In this document: positions 1-11,640 of the stretch, one piece after another
Layout: every line of letters starts with the position of its first letter
Numbering within the stretch: the first letter of the stretch is position 1
Origin: Symbiodinium microadriaticum
Lineage: Eukaryota; Sar; Dinophyceae; Suessiales; Symbiodiniaceae
NCBI GenBank assembly: GCA_001939145.1
Contig: LSRX01000427.1
Span: 25,538 to 89,537 of the forward strand
Direction of reading: 5' to 3'
DNA: 64,000 nt
Notes under the pieces: generated by a model
What the model was told of the DNA's origin: nothing
Database searches by the model: none
What the model saw: only the letters and a program-made list of their open reading frames with translations
Translations under genes and position numbers: made by a program

Positions 1-779
1 TCGGGAGAGAAAGGCACTACTGGCTGCCTTGCCTCAGGGGCGGTGCCGTGATTGCCGCCTCCATGATCCGCGCCATGGCTGGGAAGCTCATCTTGACGCT
101 CTGGCCTGCCAAGGACATCGCAAGAAATCTTTTCCTTGAAATGCCCATGATCCACATCATGCAAAAACGAACATGTTTGCCGCCATGGTCGATTTTGCAT
201 TCGGCGTTCCTTCTTTGGGCTTATTAGTGCACATTTCACACAATGGCCTTCAAGTCAATAGCCTGCCGTTGTTGACATGGGCTTACCCAATCGGCCTCCT
301 GCAGGATGTGTTCGCTGCTGGCATTGTTGAGGACGGACGGGGTTAAGAGCTGCACATACAGGATGGCGGCTCGCGTAGCCGTTTGAAGAAAAGGTTGTGC
401 CCCCTGCCATTCAACAAGCCATGCGTTTGATTGCTGGCGAGGTGGATCTCAGGCCCATTCGAATTGGGCAGAACTTCACAGCGGCTTCCTCGGCCTCAAT
501 ATACTCAAGAGCTGCTCTGTAAGCATTTCTCGCAATTCTGAAGGTCAAGTGGCGCGAGAAGCCGGTCTTCATCCGCAAGCGCACCCCGGATCAAATCACA
601 TCCGCCAAGAAGGTGCGTGAGACTGAACTGATTGCATTGGGTTGCCCAAACGCGCATCCTTCTCAAATGCACTTTGCGCGGTGACTTTCAGTCCAGACGG
701 GTTGCCTGAACTTGGCGAGGATGATATCGTGGCACCCTCCATGCGGGAGCCAGCCACGGATGCCGAGCGATGCAAGAGG
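1..779 (+). repeat. 779-bp direct duplication, left copy
   Basis: Positions 1-779 match 16303-17081 at a constant offset of 16302. I counted about six substitutions and no indels. The match covers five exons and the introns between them, and stops within a base of the splice donor after AERCK. It begins at the window edge, so its true left limit is unknown. Confidence 0.95.
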
Positions 780-1663
780 TGCGAACTGCAGAAAGTCGAT
801 CTCCATTATCCGCTCGCACAGAATAAGGCTTGTTAATTGTCAAGGTGCACAAATCTGATCACGTCCCAGTTCTCAACAGGCTTTAACACAGAGAAATCGA
901 CAGTGGGCGCAGGCCGGAGTGGTTGATTTGCATTGGTGCCGCAGCCTAAGGAGCGTGTCCAGATTTTGCCAATCATGTCGCAGGGACTTTCTCTGTGCAC
1001 AGAGTCAGCCGGTCAATTATGTCTGATCGGGCATCCCAAGCCCGCATTCCCTTCAAGGTGTGCACACACTTGGGCTGCATCCCCCAGCCCGATGCTGGCA
1101 ATTATGGTGGTGAACTTGGTTGCAGTGCAATTGTCACCAGACGACTCGCGCTCGCCTTTGAGTCCTTTGAGCACGACACTTTCTTGCTACAGTGTTCTAG
1201 AATGTTCTAGAATTCAAGGATCGTGGTTTCAGAATTGCAGATGTAGGAGCAACAGAATGCTCGTGCAATAGAACGGAGCATGAGAGCTGCAGCTGAGCTT
1301 CGGCAAAGGTGGCTACTTCTGTCCCTGCCACGGCTCCCACTACGACTACGCCGGTCGAATTCGTCAGGCTTCGGTGCAGTCTCTGCCTGGAAACTGGTTC
1401 GGGCTTGTTTCAAGTCTTTTTAGTCTGCTGTCTGTGCTTTGGCGACAATTTGACGAGGTTGGTGCTTGATAAGCTGCTTTTTATCTTCAACTTGTCTGTC
1501 ACTGACTGGCAAATCTTGGCAGGGCCCGGCACCAAAGAATCTGGAAGTGCCACCGCACGGGGCTTGCCGGAGTTTGTGGACTTTGCTCTGGTCGATTGTA
1601 TTGTCTGGAGCAGTTTCAAGAATTGTTGTTGACAACAGCCACATGTGTCTCCTCATGTGTTAA
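8..1663 (+). CDS. UQCRFS1: Rieske iron-sulfur protein of cytochrome bc1, copy A (split gene, 5' truncated by window edge)
   Basis: This is the 2Fe-2S subunit of mitochondrial complex III, which takes electrons from ubiquinol and passes them to cytochrome c1. Exons that join in phase are 8-113 (membrane helix, ...[13 protein letters not shown]...WPAK), 305-331 (DVFAAGIVE), 442-480 ([13 protein letters not shown]), 544-614 ([14 protein letters not shown]...), 692-778 (...[16 protein letters not shown]...), 913-937 (PEWLICIG), 1058-1106 ([17 protein letters not shown]), 1309-1367 ([19 protein letters not shown]) and 1523-about 1555 ([11 protein letters not shown]). Both cluster-binding boxes, CTHLGC and CPCHGS, are intact. 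They are of bc1 type, not plastid b6f type. Donors are GA, GA, GC, GC, GT, GC, GT, GC, and all acceptors are AG. The last residues after VPP are unclear: an EFVD-like frame at 1570 is shifted relative to the exon. The gene may be functional or a recent pseudogene. Exons before position 8 lie outside the window. Confidence 0.87.
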
Positions 1664-1719
1664 ATGATCTGGAAACAGCATGAGAATCATTTGTTTCAAA
1701 GCTTTTCCAAGTTCCAACT

Positions 1720-2160
1720 CTCCTCGGCAGATGCCTTGCAGATGTTTGACAGACAGTTTTGCAGCCTTCCGTACGGGGACAGATTTTGTCACAGATAGAT
1801 TTGATACGAGGAATCTCTTGCAGGAATCCTCGCGAAGTCGCCTACTAAATGACAGAATTTTACGAAGGATGAGATTCCTAGTAAGGCGAAGTTCACGGGA
1901 AAGTAGACGATTCTTCGTAGGAGCGTGTGGGAATGGGGGTAACTTGGGCAGCTTACAGTGCACGATAGTGCTCACTGTATTGTTTTTGGTCAGGTGAGCA
2001 GGTATGAGAAGAAGACTATCCATCGCATACACGAGAATAGATTGGACGACAGAGCAATAAACTAATAGCTTCCAAGTGCAGAAGATTCGCCCAGCATTGG
2101 CCCACACGCGTGGGGCCGCAGGCAGGGCCTCGAAGACCCGGATAAGGAGAATGCTGAATG
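1720..2160 (-). pseudogene. Possible LINE reverse-transcriptase thumb-region remnant
   Basis: On the minus strand an open frame reads ...WKLLVYCSVVQSILVYAMDS... followed by a basic, leucine-rich stretch. This resembles the region after the catalytic core in LINE-type reverse transcriptases (pattern KL.IY.A.V.S.LLYG, then a line of Arg/Leu residues). No catalytic motif is present. The similarity is by eye only and could be chance. Confidence 0.25.
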
Positions 2161-2249
2161 TCCTGTCGAACGTATCATGGCGCACGGTCTGTCTTGTTCA
2201 CTGCAGAGATCTGCAGAGTGGGCCTTCGTTGTTTCCAGCTCCCTGGACC

Positions 2250-2680
2250 CGATGGAGCGCACCAGAAACCCAGTGGAAATCCTCATTTGGCCTAGTACAC
2301 TCCGCTCCCACTGACGCACACGCCCTGCCTGAAGTTTGGGGCTCCGACAATGCAGACGAACTCAAAGCACTTCTTGAACCCATTATCTCTCTCAACTCAA
2401 TTTGCACACTGATTCGGAATACGCCTTACGCCTCATTGAAGGGGCCTTTTTGGTTATCCCCACTCTACACCATCAACTGATCAAGTGGTCCTTCCTGCCC
2501 AGCAATTGCACAGGCTTTCACAGCCCTTCCTACCATGCACATGGTCTCAGTTGCAAAGGTTGCAGGCCACACACGTGTACTTGGCAATAATCTTGAGAAT
2601 TCTCCGTCCAAAAAAACGCGCAAAAGTTTGGGGGCTGGGCTTTCACTTCCTCCAGGCCCAAATCTTATGTTTCTATTGAT
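2250..2680 (+). pseudogene. Frameshifted RNase H domain of a retroelement
   Basis: Three pieces in different frames, in the right order, fit an RNase H fold: SDNADELKALLEPI near 2343 (second acidic residue), HTDSEYALRLIEGA near 2400-2445 (third acidic residue in the classic TDSEYA motif), and KVAGHTRVLGNNL near 2550-2590 (the GH...GN box with the late histidine). At least two frame changes separate them, so the copy is dead. The element differs from the one that follows at 2962, which has its own, differently spelled RNase H. Confidence 0.55.
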
Positions 2681-2961
2681 CTCATCCAGAAGCATACTCT
2701 TCTTATCCCTAAAATAAACCTGGCTCTCTGCCCACACACCCATGGAGAGATTGAACTCACCGAAGAGGAGGACGGCGCAAGTGTAATCACATCAAAGAGC
2801 TCGGCCGCAGAGATAAAAGCACAAGTCATTTTGCAACATTTGCAAGACGATTTCCATGGTTCAGCCATAGAGCAGTGGCACAACCTCACAACTACTAAAC
2901 GAACGCTTCTTCCCCGCCAGCGAAGAGCAGCTCGGTCTGCAGATTACCTGGCCACTCAAGT

Positions 2962-4062
2962 ATGGGAAGCACCTTCTCCCGAACCTTATCCTTCCACCTT
3001 CATCATATTTTGGACAGTATTTTCTCGTTGCAAGGCACAACCCCGGCTGACATGGTTGGACCTTTTGATCCACGAAGGTTCGCTGCTTCTGCCAGGTTCT
3101 GCAGAGTTGGGAAGCTGGCCAATGCCATACGTTCCAGGGTGCATGAACTGCGCCGTGGAGATGTCCCGTTTAGCACATGGCACTCGCAGGCGCACTGGGA
3201 GGGCCTCTACGATGTGGCTGGGGTGTCCGCCCATACTTGTACAGTCGCTGCCGGCATGGCTAGAGACAGAGCGCTGAGCGACTGGGCTGTGGAATGCGAC
3301 TTGGCTCAGGTTGCACAAAGGGAAATTCCTGAGGATTGGGACAGTCGAGCTTGGGAATTCCCTGATGACCCCCTTGTCGATGCCCGTTCCCGTCATCTGG
3401 ATGCCGTAACTGTGGGATTCCACCAGTATGAGGAGTTCGCCATGTTCGCGGATGGCGGGGAGGACACCACATGCTGTACTTATGCAGGACAGGCCAGAGG
3501 TTTCGCGCCTGCTGCGTCGCCTTGGCATGCAGGAAGAGTGTTGCCGCAGGTACGCGGTAAATTACCACGCAGATTCGGATGGGAAAACACCAATATCCAT
3601 ACCTCGGAATTCTTTGCAATGCTGGTTGCCCTTCGTTGGAGGCGGCCTGACCGGTGGAACCTTCTCGTCCTTGACAGAAGCTCTTTATTCCCCCTCCTTC
3701 GAGCATGTGCCGATGAAGATCCGACCAGGTTGCTCAGGTTTTCTTGCGCCCACCTGATGACCAGACTACGCGCGGTCAAACGGGAACTAATTCGCTCCTG
3801 GACAGGGCGGGACCAGCCCCCGCTCTGGAGACAAGATCAGTTGGCACACCCAGAGCGGTGGACAATTGCTGAGCCTCTTCCTGGGGGCGGAGTGCGCGAC
3901 CTGTGCCATATTGCACATTGCGACCACGGTTTGGTGGGCATCGACATTAGCAGTCACCAGGGACCTGACACCCCCACTATCCCAGAGTTAGTGGAAGGAA
4001 ACGAAAGGCAGGACGCCGGTTGCGCACGGGCACGATCCTGCAGTCTTCCGGAGGATATTTAA
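2962..4062 (+). pseudogene. Retroelement polyprotein segment with divergent RNase H-like domain
   Basis: This is a 366-codon open frame. RNase H-type landmarks appear in order: MFADGG (first Asp) at about residue 156, NTNIHTSEFFAMLVALRW (Glu) at about 210, LLVLDRSSLF (Asp) at about 236, and DISSHQGPD...PELVEGNERQD near the end, which corresponds to the SHQ...GNE..D box of LINE RNase H domains. The frame stops at TAA (4060-4062), directly followed by TGA, and the same frame is then open again to 5955. The original ORF was therefore longer and is broken here. No reverse transcriptase was found upstream. Confidence 0.55.
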
Positions 4063-4065
4063 TGA

Positions 4066-5955
4066 CCCTCAAGAAACCTGACATTCCAACTCTCACACCA
4101 AGAACACACGATTACTCAGCCGACGCGCAAATTCATTCGGGACAGACTGAGGCAGGAAGCGCTGAAGAAGTGGCGCCTCCGCACAGTGCAGGGCAAATGT
4201 TGCTCCACCCCAGGCATCTTCGCACAAGGCCTTGACATTCGGCTTTTCACAACGGGCTGCGCTACGGTTGAACGGCGAGCTTGGACTCTGGAGAAGGACA
4301 CCCCTCATACTGACATTTCCCCCTTCGCGTATCGGTGCATCCGCGCAATAGGGGGTAGTTGGACTGAAAGGCTCCATGCCGACCCAGCTTTGAAGCGACT
4401 GGGACAGAGCTGGGCCCAGCTCTCCGGGCACCCGCTCAGAACATGCCCTTTATGCCGGACTCGGCCTGGCACACCCAGACATGTTATCATGGCCTGCCCG
4501 GCTATGGAAGCCTTGGTCAACCGGTTGAGGGATGACTTAGAGAGGGCACTGGGGCGGGTTGCCACCTCCCCCGAGCTCATCCAGGCAGCGAATCGAGCAA
4601 ACCTTACTCGGAAAGTGGCAGCAGAAGGTACCGCACAACGCTGGCCGATCTTGTCAGCATGGAAATGGTTCGTCCCGCTCAGCTCCGAGATAGAAGATTT
4701 TGGGCATGACGAGGAGTCCAGCAGTCGAGCCGTCACCAACGCGGAACAGGGGCACGATCTGGCTTATCGTGGTATCATGCCGCAGGAATTGGGTCGCTTC
4801 CTGCGGCGTCATGGTCAGCCCACCTGCCACCGTTCCCAGCCTGAGGAGGATGCTCCAGATGAGCAATTCGGATCATTCCTTGACCTGCAGGGTGCAGCGG
4901 ATGAGTTAGCGGCCATCTCAGTGCGGTGTGTTCAAGCTGTTGGTGCAGCGATTGGCCCGCTGCGTCTCCTTATGCTGGGTTTACGCTGCGTTCGAGCAGA
5001 GTACCTGCAACGTCTGGACGCCTGGGCCTCAGCTATGACGGTATCCCTCAACGAATCCACTGCACCAGCGGGACCACTGCTACCGCGTCCGCCAGCCGCT
5101 CCTGACCGTGCACACATCTGGCTCCGCACACCAGAGGGCAGATCACTCCTGAAGGAGCTGAGATGGCTGGCGCCCGACCGCCATACAGCAGTACACCGGC
5201 TCCGTAGTGTACTCCGATCTAACCAGTCAAACGATCGCCTGGCAGAGATTCTGACGGAGTTCGGGGCACCGATGCGAACTGGCGCAGTTCTTTCTTGGGG
5301 TGCTAGCCAGGCCACTTGGGCTGTATACCGCCAAACGTTGCAGCACGTCTGCAGATGTCCGGTCGTCGCGCCTGTGCCACTCGTTGCATGCTGCCTCCGT
5401 TGTCGAGGGGCGCAGCCAGCAGGTACGGCAGAGCCGCAACCATGCCCCTGGTGCGGAAGGTTGGATGGTCCTTCCTGCACGGCATGCTCGGTCACCATCC
5501 ACTTCCGTGGCGGTTGCCGGTGGAACCGAGGCGCACATGCAGTATATAGGCTGCAGGCTGAGGAAGCAGTACAACTTTGCCCAGACTGTCACTGGCTGTG
5601 GATAGTCTCGTACAGAGCCTTTCCATTTGCTCAGCAGCTTGACATTCCGCCGGATATCAGCAGCCACATGGACAGGGTTGCGGCACAATGCTTGCCGGGG
5701 GCCGGCTTTGGCAGCCCGCAGGTTGCACAGAGCCGTCGGCAATGCATATCGCGCTTCTTGGCCAGATGGCTTCGACACGAGTGGGCACAGCTCATTCAGG
5801 CCGCTCAAGACTATATCCTGCGGAGAGGCAGCCTTGTGCTGGATTTTGAGCTGATTCTCACTCAGCTTCAACAGGAAGCAGACCGACTTGTCCAGCGTGG
5901 ACTTGCAGAAAGCCGCTTTTCGTGGCGACACAGACTCATTCGGCGAAGGTCGTAG
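4066..5955 (+). pseudogene. Retroelement polyprotein C-terminal part with two cysteine clusters
   Basis: This continues the frame of 2962-4062 after a double stop. The ATG at 4186 opens 589 codons. The sequence CPLCRTRPGTPRHVIMACP (codons about 88-106) fits the zinc-binding knuckle (CxxC...H...C) that follows RNase H or RT in many non-LTR elements. A second Cys-rich patch at about codons 400-475 contains CCLRC, CPWC, CTAC, CRW and CPDC and looks like a treble-clef or PHD-like zinc domain. The end is basic (SWRHRLIRRRS). This is likely the 3' part of a LINE-like element peculiar to dinoflagellates. Its function is inferred only from the cysteine spacing. Confidence 0.5.
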
Positions 5956-8900
5956 GATAAAACCGCATTGGGCGCACAGCCGACTGCTCACTCTTTTAAT
6001 GCCGTTGACTGCTCTGCCCTTCGAATTTTTTTTCTCTCAAGGGGATCTTGCTTGATGACGGTATTTTCTGTATTCCTCTTTCAGCTCGCCTTGATTGGGA
6101 TCCGCGGTCAACAGCAGTCTGCCGCTTGCTGCACCTTGGGAGGCAACTGTGGAAGCAGCGCATAGGCAGCCAGCTCGTTTGCCTCAGCTGCTCACTGTGC
6201 TATTTTCGACTCAGGATCTTTTCGTTTCGTGGTGTTGCTCCTTGTTGCTGTTTCCGTTTGTCGTGTTGTTGGGGCTTGCCCTTTAGGCCTTGTCGCCGGA
6301 AGGGCAGCCTTTTTGTTAGGCCAGGCCCGTGCCTTGGTCGACACCTCACCTCACCTCACCTCACCTTATCCTTCCACGCCCTCCTTAGGTAACATCCTTG
6401 ATGCCAGTGACCCTTTTACCATGCAAAAACTGAACATAGTGTGCCGTGCCCTCAAAAAGGATTGGTCCGGGGACAGATGCAATAGCGGAGCTCATAGAGG
6501 GAACCCCGTAGCTCCCTCGTCTGTTTCTACTCGATCACTATAACCATTGTTTACCTGCTGGTGAGGCTCCATCGACTTGCCTGCACACATAAGTTGTCAT
6601 GCTTGTTAAAACTTATCCAAAAGATGGAAAAAGATACGACAAGTCTGAATAATCAAGCCTGTTGCTCTTACTAATGCGAAGCGAATCTTTCTCATCATTT
6701 CCATCATCGAATCCGAAAACCCAATTAGGGTCTCGCGCTCATAGATTTGTTGCTCAACCCATTCATATTCTCTGTCGCCTCTTGGATTTCCACGAGCACC
6801 ATTTTACACAATTTTTTGGATGTGCCAAGCTTTCGATTCTGCAACGTTCTCGGCTATCCGCTCTTCTTCGGAGGCGGAGTAGTCTCCTTTGCGGAGAGCT
6901 GTAGATTCTCTTCATCAGAATCCTAGCGTTGTTGCTCGGGATAGTAAAAATACCTTTCGCATATCGCAACAAACGCGGGGCTACGCCAAGGCTGCGCCTC
7001 CCCCTTGCTTATTGACACATCTTTTCGAAGACGTCGACAGATGCTATGCAGCCTCCCATGGTCTTCTTTCGTATGTCATTGCGCTTAGGTTATCCCTCGT
7101 GGGACTTCGAATACGTAGATTATGGGTACTCGTGGTGACTGATCGGCCCTTGCACAGTCTAGACCGCTAGCACAGGCTTGCCAATATTCATCAATATTCT
7201 ACACGGATGGGATTGAAACAGCCTCTAGAAAAGGGTTTATGCAGGCGTGTCGTAAGGTCGACCGGCTCAGCGGCTTAGAGATCTCATGTTGAAAGGTGCA
7301 TTGAAGCGGCTCTATCATGCGGCGAGAAGCGAAGGGCATTAACGGGAGTTTTTAGTTGGATCCCTGTTGGTTGTTACTCGTACGGCTTCTTTCTGCTGGT
7401 AGTTGTCCGTTCCGAGGCATTCGTTTTTGGATGAGAACACCGTCAAGCTGGGTTAAAGCTGCGAGTCGCGACTTCGAGCAGCTGGCTTAGTCTGGCCTGA
7501 GTTAAGATGAAATATCGTTGGCAGTATTGCCTGACAATGAGTAGTATGACAGGTTCTGCAAGTTCTTGAAGGTGTGGTAATTCGGGTCGCTGGGCACTGG
7601 AGGAAAAACACCTCGATCAATGGACAGATATCGGCAGGTCTTGCATATTGGAGCATGCTCTTATCAAGTTGGGTCAGCTTGGGTGGAGTTGCCACTTCGC
7701 AACGTAGGCCGCCCATTCATGTTGCGTCTCAAGGCTCTCTCTCTTTTTGTGTGACCTTTGCTGTGCTATTTCGGGGCGGTATCCATTGGCAGGGTTTAGG
7801 TCTTTCAGGATGCTCCGAGCAACTGCCCTTTCTCGTTGCTGGAGTGCTCTCATGGTGCACGATGTTATCGAAGCCTTCCCTTCATTCGAATGTGGCTTGC
7901 TTGACCTGTTATCCGAGGCTTGCAGGGGCATTAGATGTGCCTTCCTGCCAGCACTGCAATGTGACACCGCCGGATTTGCATCCCTGAATGAGGTTTGCTC
8001 GTGAAAGTGTGATCGTTTCGACAGCGCCAGAAGTTGGGCCATATCCAGTATGAGCGGTGATAGAAGCTTGATCGTTTTCAGTTTGTAGACTCTGGCACAT
8101 CGAGCCAGCAGTCATAGCAGGCCGACGTGAAAGAAAGATCCCACTGCAGCCTGTCGCTTTTTCGGGTATTCTGAGTGCACGGGTAGTGCTTAAAGATGCC
8201 TGGTGAAAATCGTGTGCCCGAGTGCGCGCCTTCATGCCATCTGGCCATCCGAAAGAACTGGAATGACAATGTGCAGTGACACACATGCATTTCTTAATGC
8301 GTATAGGCAGGTTATCGAGCAGGAGTTCTTGGGCGAAGCGTAGAGAAGCCGGAGAGAGCCAGGGTAAGAGTCGGACAGTGCTGCCAGGTCTTCTTGACAT
8401 CTGGGGTAGAGTTAGAGCTGACAGGCGCGTCAGTGGTTTCAGGCGTTGTGCCAAGGGCCCAAGGCAAAGGAGAGAATCCTCCGAAGCCAAAAGGGAGCCG
8501 TGGCCATTTGGCTTGTAAGGGCAGGCTGTGCCCGTTGTCTGCAGTCGCTTTGCCTTGGAGATCTTTGGCCGGACACTCGGGCTTTGTCTACAGCAGCCAT
8601 GAGCACAGCAGTCATGGCTTCCCCCACCCACAACAGTAGACGAAAAGACGAGTTGATGAAAGTGACAGTGTGCGGCAGTCGTGACGGCCGTGCGGAGTTT
8701 CAGGTCTCTGTGGCGAGCGTTGCGAAGATGTGCCTGGCTGAGCGAAAGGGTCTGATAAGAGATAACGCTACAGTGCTTTATCCGTAGACTCTGAGACCTC
8801 TTGGGGCTACGCGCAAAGATGCTTCTTCAGCTTTTGCGGGTGCTGTTGGATTGGGATGTTGATTTTGCAACTGAGGTTTCGACACAGCGGCTGCAAGAAG

Positions 8901-9471
8901 TAGCTTGTGGGCTTTCGTCGTAGAGAATGGACGATGATGTTGTGCTTCGTGAGAATTATGACAAGCAGCCGTGATAGCATACGCATTCCTGTGAAGTTCG
9001 CCATGCTGACAGCATCATCAGCTCGGCATGCAAGGAACCTGGCACATTTGCTCGTTCAACGGATCATGCAGGCATCCTATATTGAAGTGTGGTGGCAGTT
9101 GGCTGGCTTGCTCTTGTCCGCCGAGGATGGCGCGCGTGCTGTCGCGCGCCGTGCCTGTGACCCGACCAATGGCACGCCCGCTTCAGCTCCGGGTGCAAGG
9201 GACGACAGGGCGATGAGACCCGCCAAGCCTCTTTAGATCCGACTTCAGAACTTTCCCATCCATTGTGAAGTTGTGATTGCTTGCGAATCGACCGTTCGAC
9301 ACTGACTTCGCTTCACCTTTGCTCAACTGTTCGAGGCCATGGTCAGTCGCTTGCAGGCGCGATGCCGCCGTCTCAGGAGGAGAGAAGCTAGCTGTCACAG
9401 CACACGGAGAGAAGTTGATCTTCATGAGTTTTCAGAGTTTGGTCGAAGTTCGGTGACTGCCCTAAGGCTTT
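5956..9471. other. No gene recognised (3' flank of retroelement and intergenic DNA)
   Basis: Short open frames here look random on both strands. 5956-6540 may be the untranslated tail of the preceding element. 6600-7450 is richer in A+T than its surroundings. Nothing resembling an exon of a known family was seen. Confidence 0.5.
6342..6366 (+). repeat. (CTCAC)n pentanucleotide microsatellite
   Basis: About five tandem CTCAC units lie near the 3' end of the retroelement remnant. Confidence 0.9.
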
Positions 9472-10047
9472 GTGTGCCCTAAGGCCCTAAGGCTTGTAAG
9501 GCAAAGTGCCGGGACTAGTGTGATGCCTGATGTGCACTACAAGGGAAGCTTATCATACAGGCTGAACCTGCAGCCAAGGCTGGCACATGGATTGTTTGCG
9601 CCCGACTTCACACTGACAGTGTCCCAAGGCTTTGCCCATCCTGTCAACTTCCACCTGATGCGAGACAGTGATGACATGGCTCCTGCATCCGAAATGCCCA
9701 TGTGCGCCTTCGCAGTCCAGTGAACGTTGAAGGTTACAGCCAAGGATGAAGCACTGTCAATTGCCTATGATAGGTACAAGAATGAGTTCATTCTCAAGAC
9801 TCCCAAAGAGCATGCGGAGGACAAATCGACGCAGTATGCTTGGCAGTGGACTTCGTGTATCCAAGACTTTTTTTGTCGTTATACCATGTTATACCTCAGT
9901 ACATCCACTGCCGCTGGACGTTTTAAGGCGGGGCACCATACTGCGAACGTTATGAGCATCACGGAGGGTCTTGCAAGCACAGAGTGCCATGTCTTGAGCC
10001 TTCCCGAATGGTTTCGCCCGCTTGGTGCCAAGTCCCCTTCACAATGA
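9472..10047 (+). pseudogene. Unknown ORF interrupted by one in-frame TGA
   Basis: One reading frame is open from 9472 to 10047 except for a TGA at 9721-9723. The part before it reads ...YKGSLSYRLNLQPRLAHGLF..., and the part after it ...TAKDEALSIAYDRYKNEFIL.... Composition and residue pattern look like real coding sequence, but I recognise no family. It could be a retroposed or decayed gene, or two exons in the same frame. Confidence 0.35.
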
Positions 10048-10336
10048 AATCTGTAGACATCCCCGAGAGCTTACGACTCACTGGACACACGGTGAAGCGC
10101 CAGTGCCTTAACATGTCTTCATTTAGAAAGGCATGAAGTATGCAAGGGGACGTTCCCCAACGGCACCCTGGGTGGAAACTGGTGCTGTAGAGATTGCGAA
10201 GATACCAACAGGACAAATTTGCTTCGCAAATTCCGAACCAATCAATTACTCTCTAAGCGGTGCACAACAAATGGGAATGGACAGGAGTGCGTTCAACCCT
10301 AAGACCTAGTTTTTCAGAGGACGAAATCCTCAACAA

Positions 10337-10669
10337 ATGCACATGAGCTGCCTCGCTGTGCTGCAGACTCTCGTCGCCAAGGTGACAGGCCTGAAAATGT
10401 TTGCGACTTGGCGAAAGCCACCTCATGGTCCGGGCGACTATCTGTACATTGACCCGGTGGGAGTGATAATCCTCAACGGCCAGGAGGTCCCATCCGTCAC
10501 AACCATCGAGATGATTGTCGACTACGACATTCAAATCCCGGCATGCTTTACCGAGAAATTGTCGAAGTCCCGTGCTGGTACAAAGACATTACACGACGAT
10601 CCTCCTTGCGAATGCCAACGATCCATGTCGTTCGGCCAACAGCTTGTGGCACCGGCATCGTCTATGTGA
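10337..10669 (+). pseudogene. Unknown coding-looking fragment
   Basis: This is a 110-codon frame with a convincing protein-like core, ATWRKPPHGPGDYLYIDP followed by VGVIILNGQEVPSVTTIEM. It lies 290 bases after the 9472-10047 frame on the same strand, in another phase, so both may belong to one decayed gene. No domain is recognised. Confidence 0.35.
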
Positions 10670-11300
10670 TCCTCATCACAATGCAGATTTCTTCGGTGAC
10701 GTTCTGACCCTGTCGAGTCGTTTCCGGAGATCGTTACTGATGTAGCAAAGTGCCGCAACATTTCTAACTGGGAATCTAGGCTCCATACAAAATAGTTCGC
10801 AAAGTTGACATTTTCTTTTTTCAAGTCCAATCCAATCGCAACTCTCTTCCTGTCTGAGCAGTGCCGAACTTTCGGCACTCATGGGGGGTGTGAACGGACC
10901 TTGATGCCTCGTCCAATTCGTGGGGTATCACGATAAGTGCTATGAGCAAAGCGTCACAGGCCTGCCTAGCAGGGTTGGTACTAACATTACTACTTTGCAG
11001 AATGTACAATATACGATACCCTTTTTAAATGCTCCGCCTCAAACGCAACTTTGTGGCTCAAGAAACTGCCATAAGTTAAGAGCTTACGACGCAGGTTGTA
11101 GGCATCTGGTCCAAGAGTTCGAGCCATTCCCGCTGCACAGACCGTCGGCTAAGCATCGTCCTCTCCGAGAAAAGGAAGACTCTTTCGGAATAGTGAAGCC
11201 CACGACTACTACCTCAACTATTAGGCAGCCACATCTACATCAACTAGCTCTGTGAGGTGAGCAACAAAGGGAACAGCATTTACAGACAAACCCTCATGCA

Positions 11301-11303
11301 GTC

Positions 11304-11353
<50 letters not shown>

Positions 11354-11535
11354 TGTAGTAGTAGGAGTAGTAGTAGTAGTAGTAGTCGTAGTAGTCGTAG
11401 TAGTAGTAGTAGTAGTAGTAGTAGCAGCAGCAGCAGCAGCAGCAGCAGGAGGAGGAGGAGGAGTAGTAGTAGTAGTAGTACTAGTAATACTAGTAATACT
11501 AGTAATACTAGTAATACTAGTAATACTAGTAATAC

Positions 11536-11584
<49 letters not shown>

Positions 11585-11585
11585 C

Positions 11586-11622
<37 letters not shown>

Positions 11623-11640
11623 GCGTAGTAGGAGTAGTCG
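11301..11640 (+). repeat. (AGT)n / (AGC)n trinucleotide array
   Basis: This is an almost pure AGT repeat with blocks of AGC (about 11424-11447), AGG (about 11449-11462) and AGTAAT (about 11480-11540). It is a microsatellite that grades into the 45-bp satellite that follows. Confidence 0.95.

Noticed and set aside
1058-1367. Plastid cytochrome b6f Rieske protein
   Set aside because: Spacing and residues after CTHLGC ([11 protein letters not shown]) and in [10 protein letters not shown]...GRIR.GPAP are those of bc1, not b6f.
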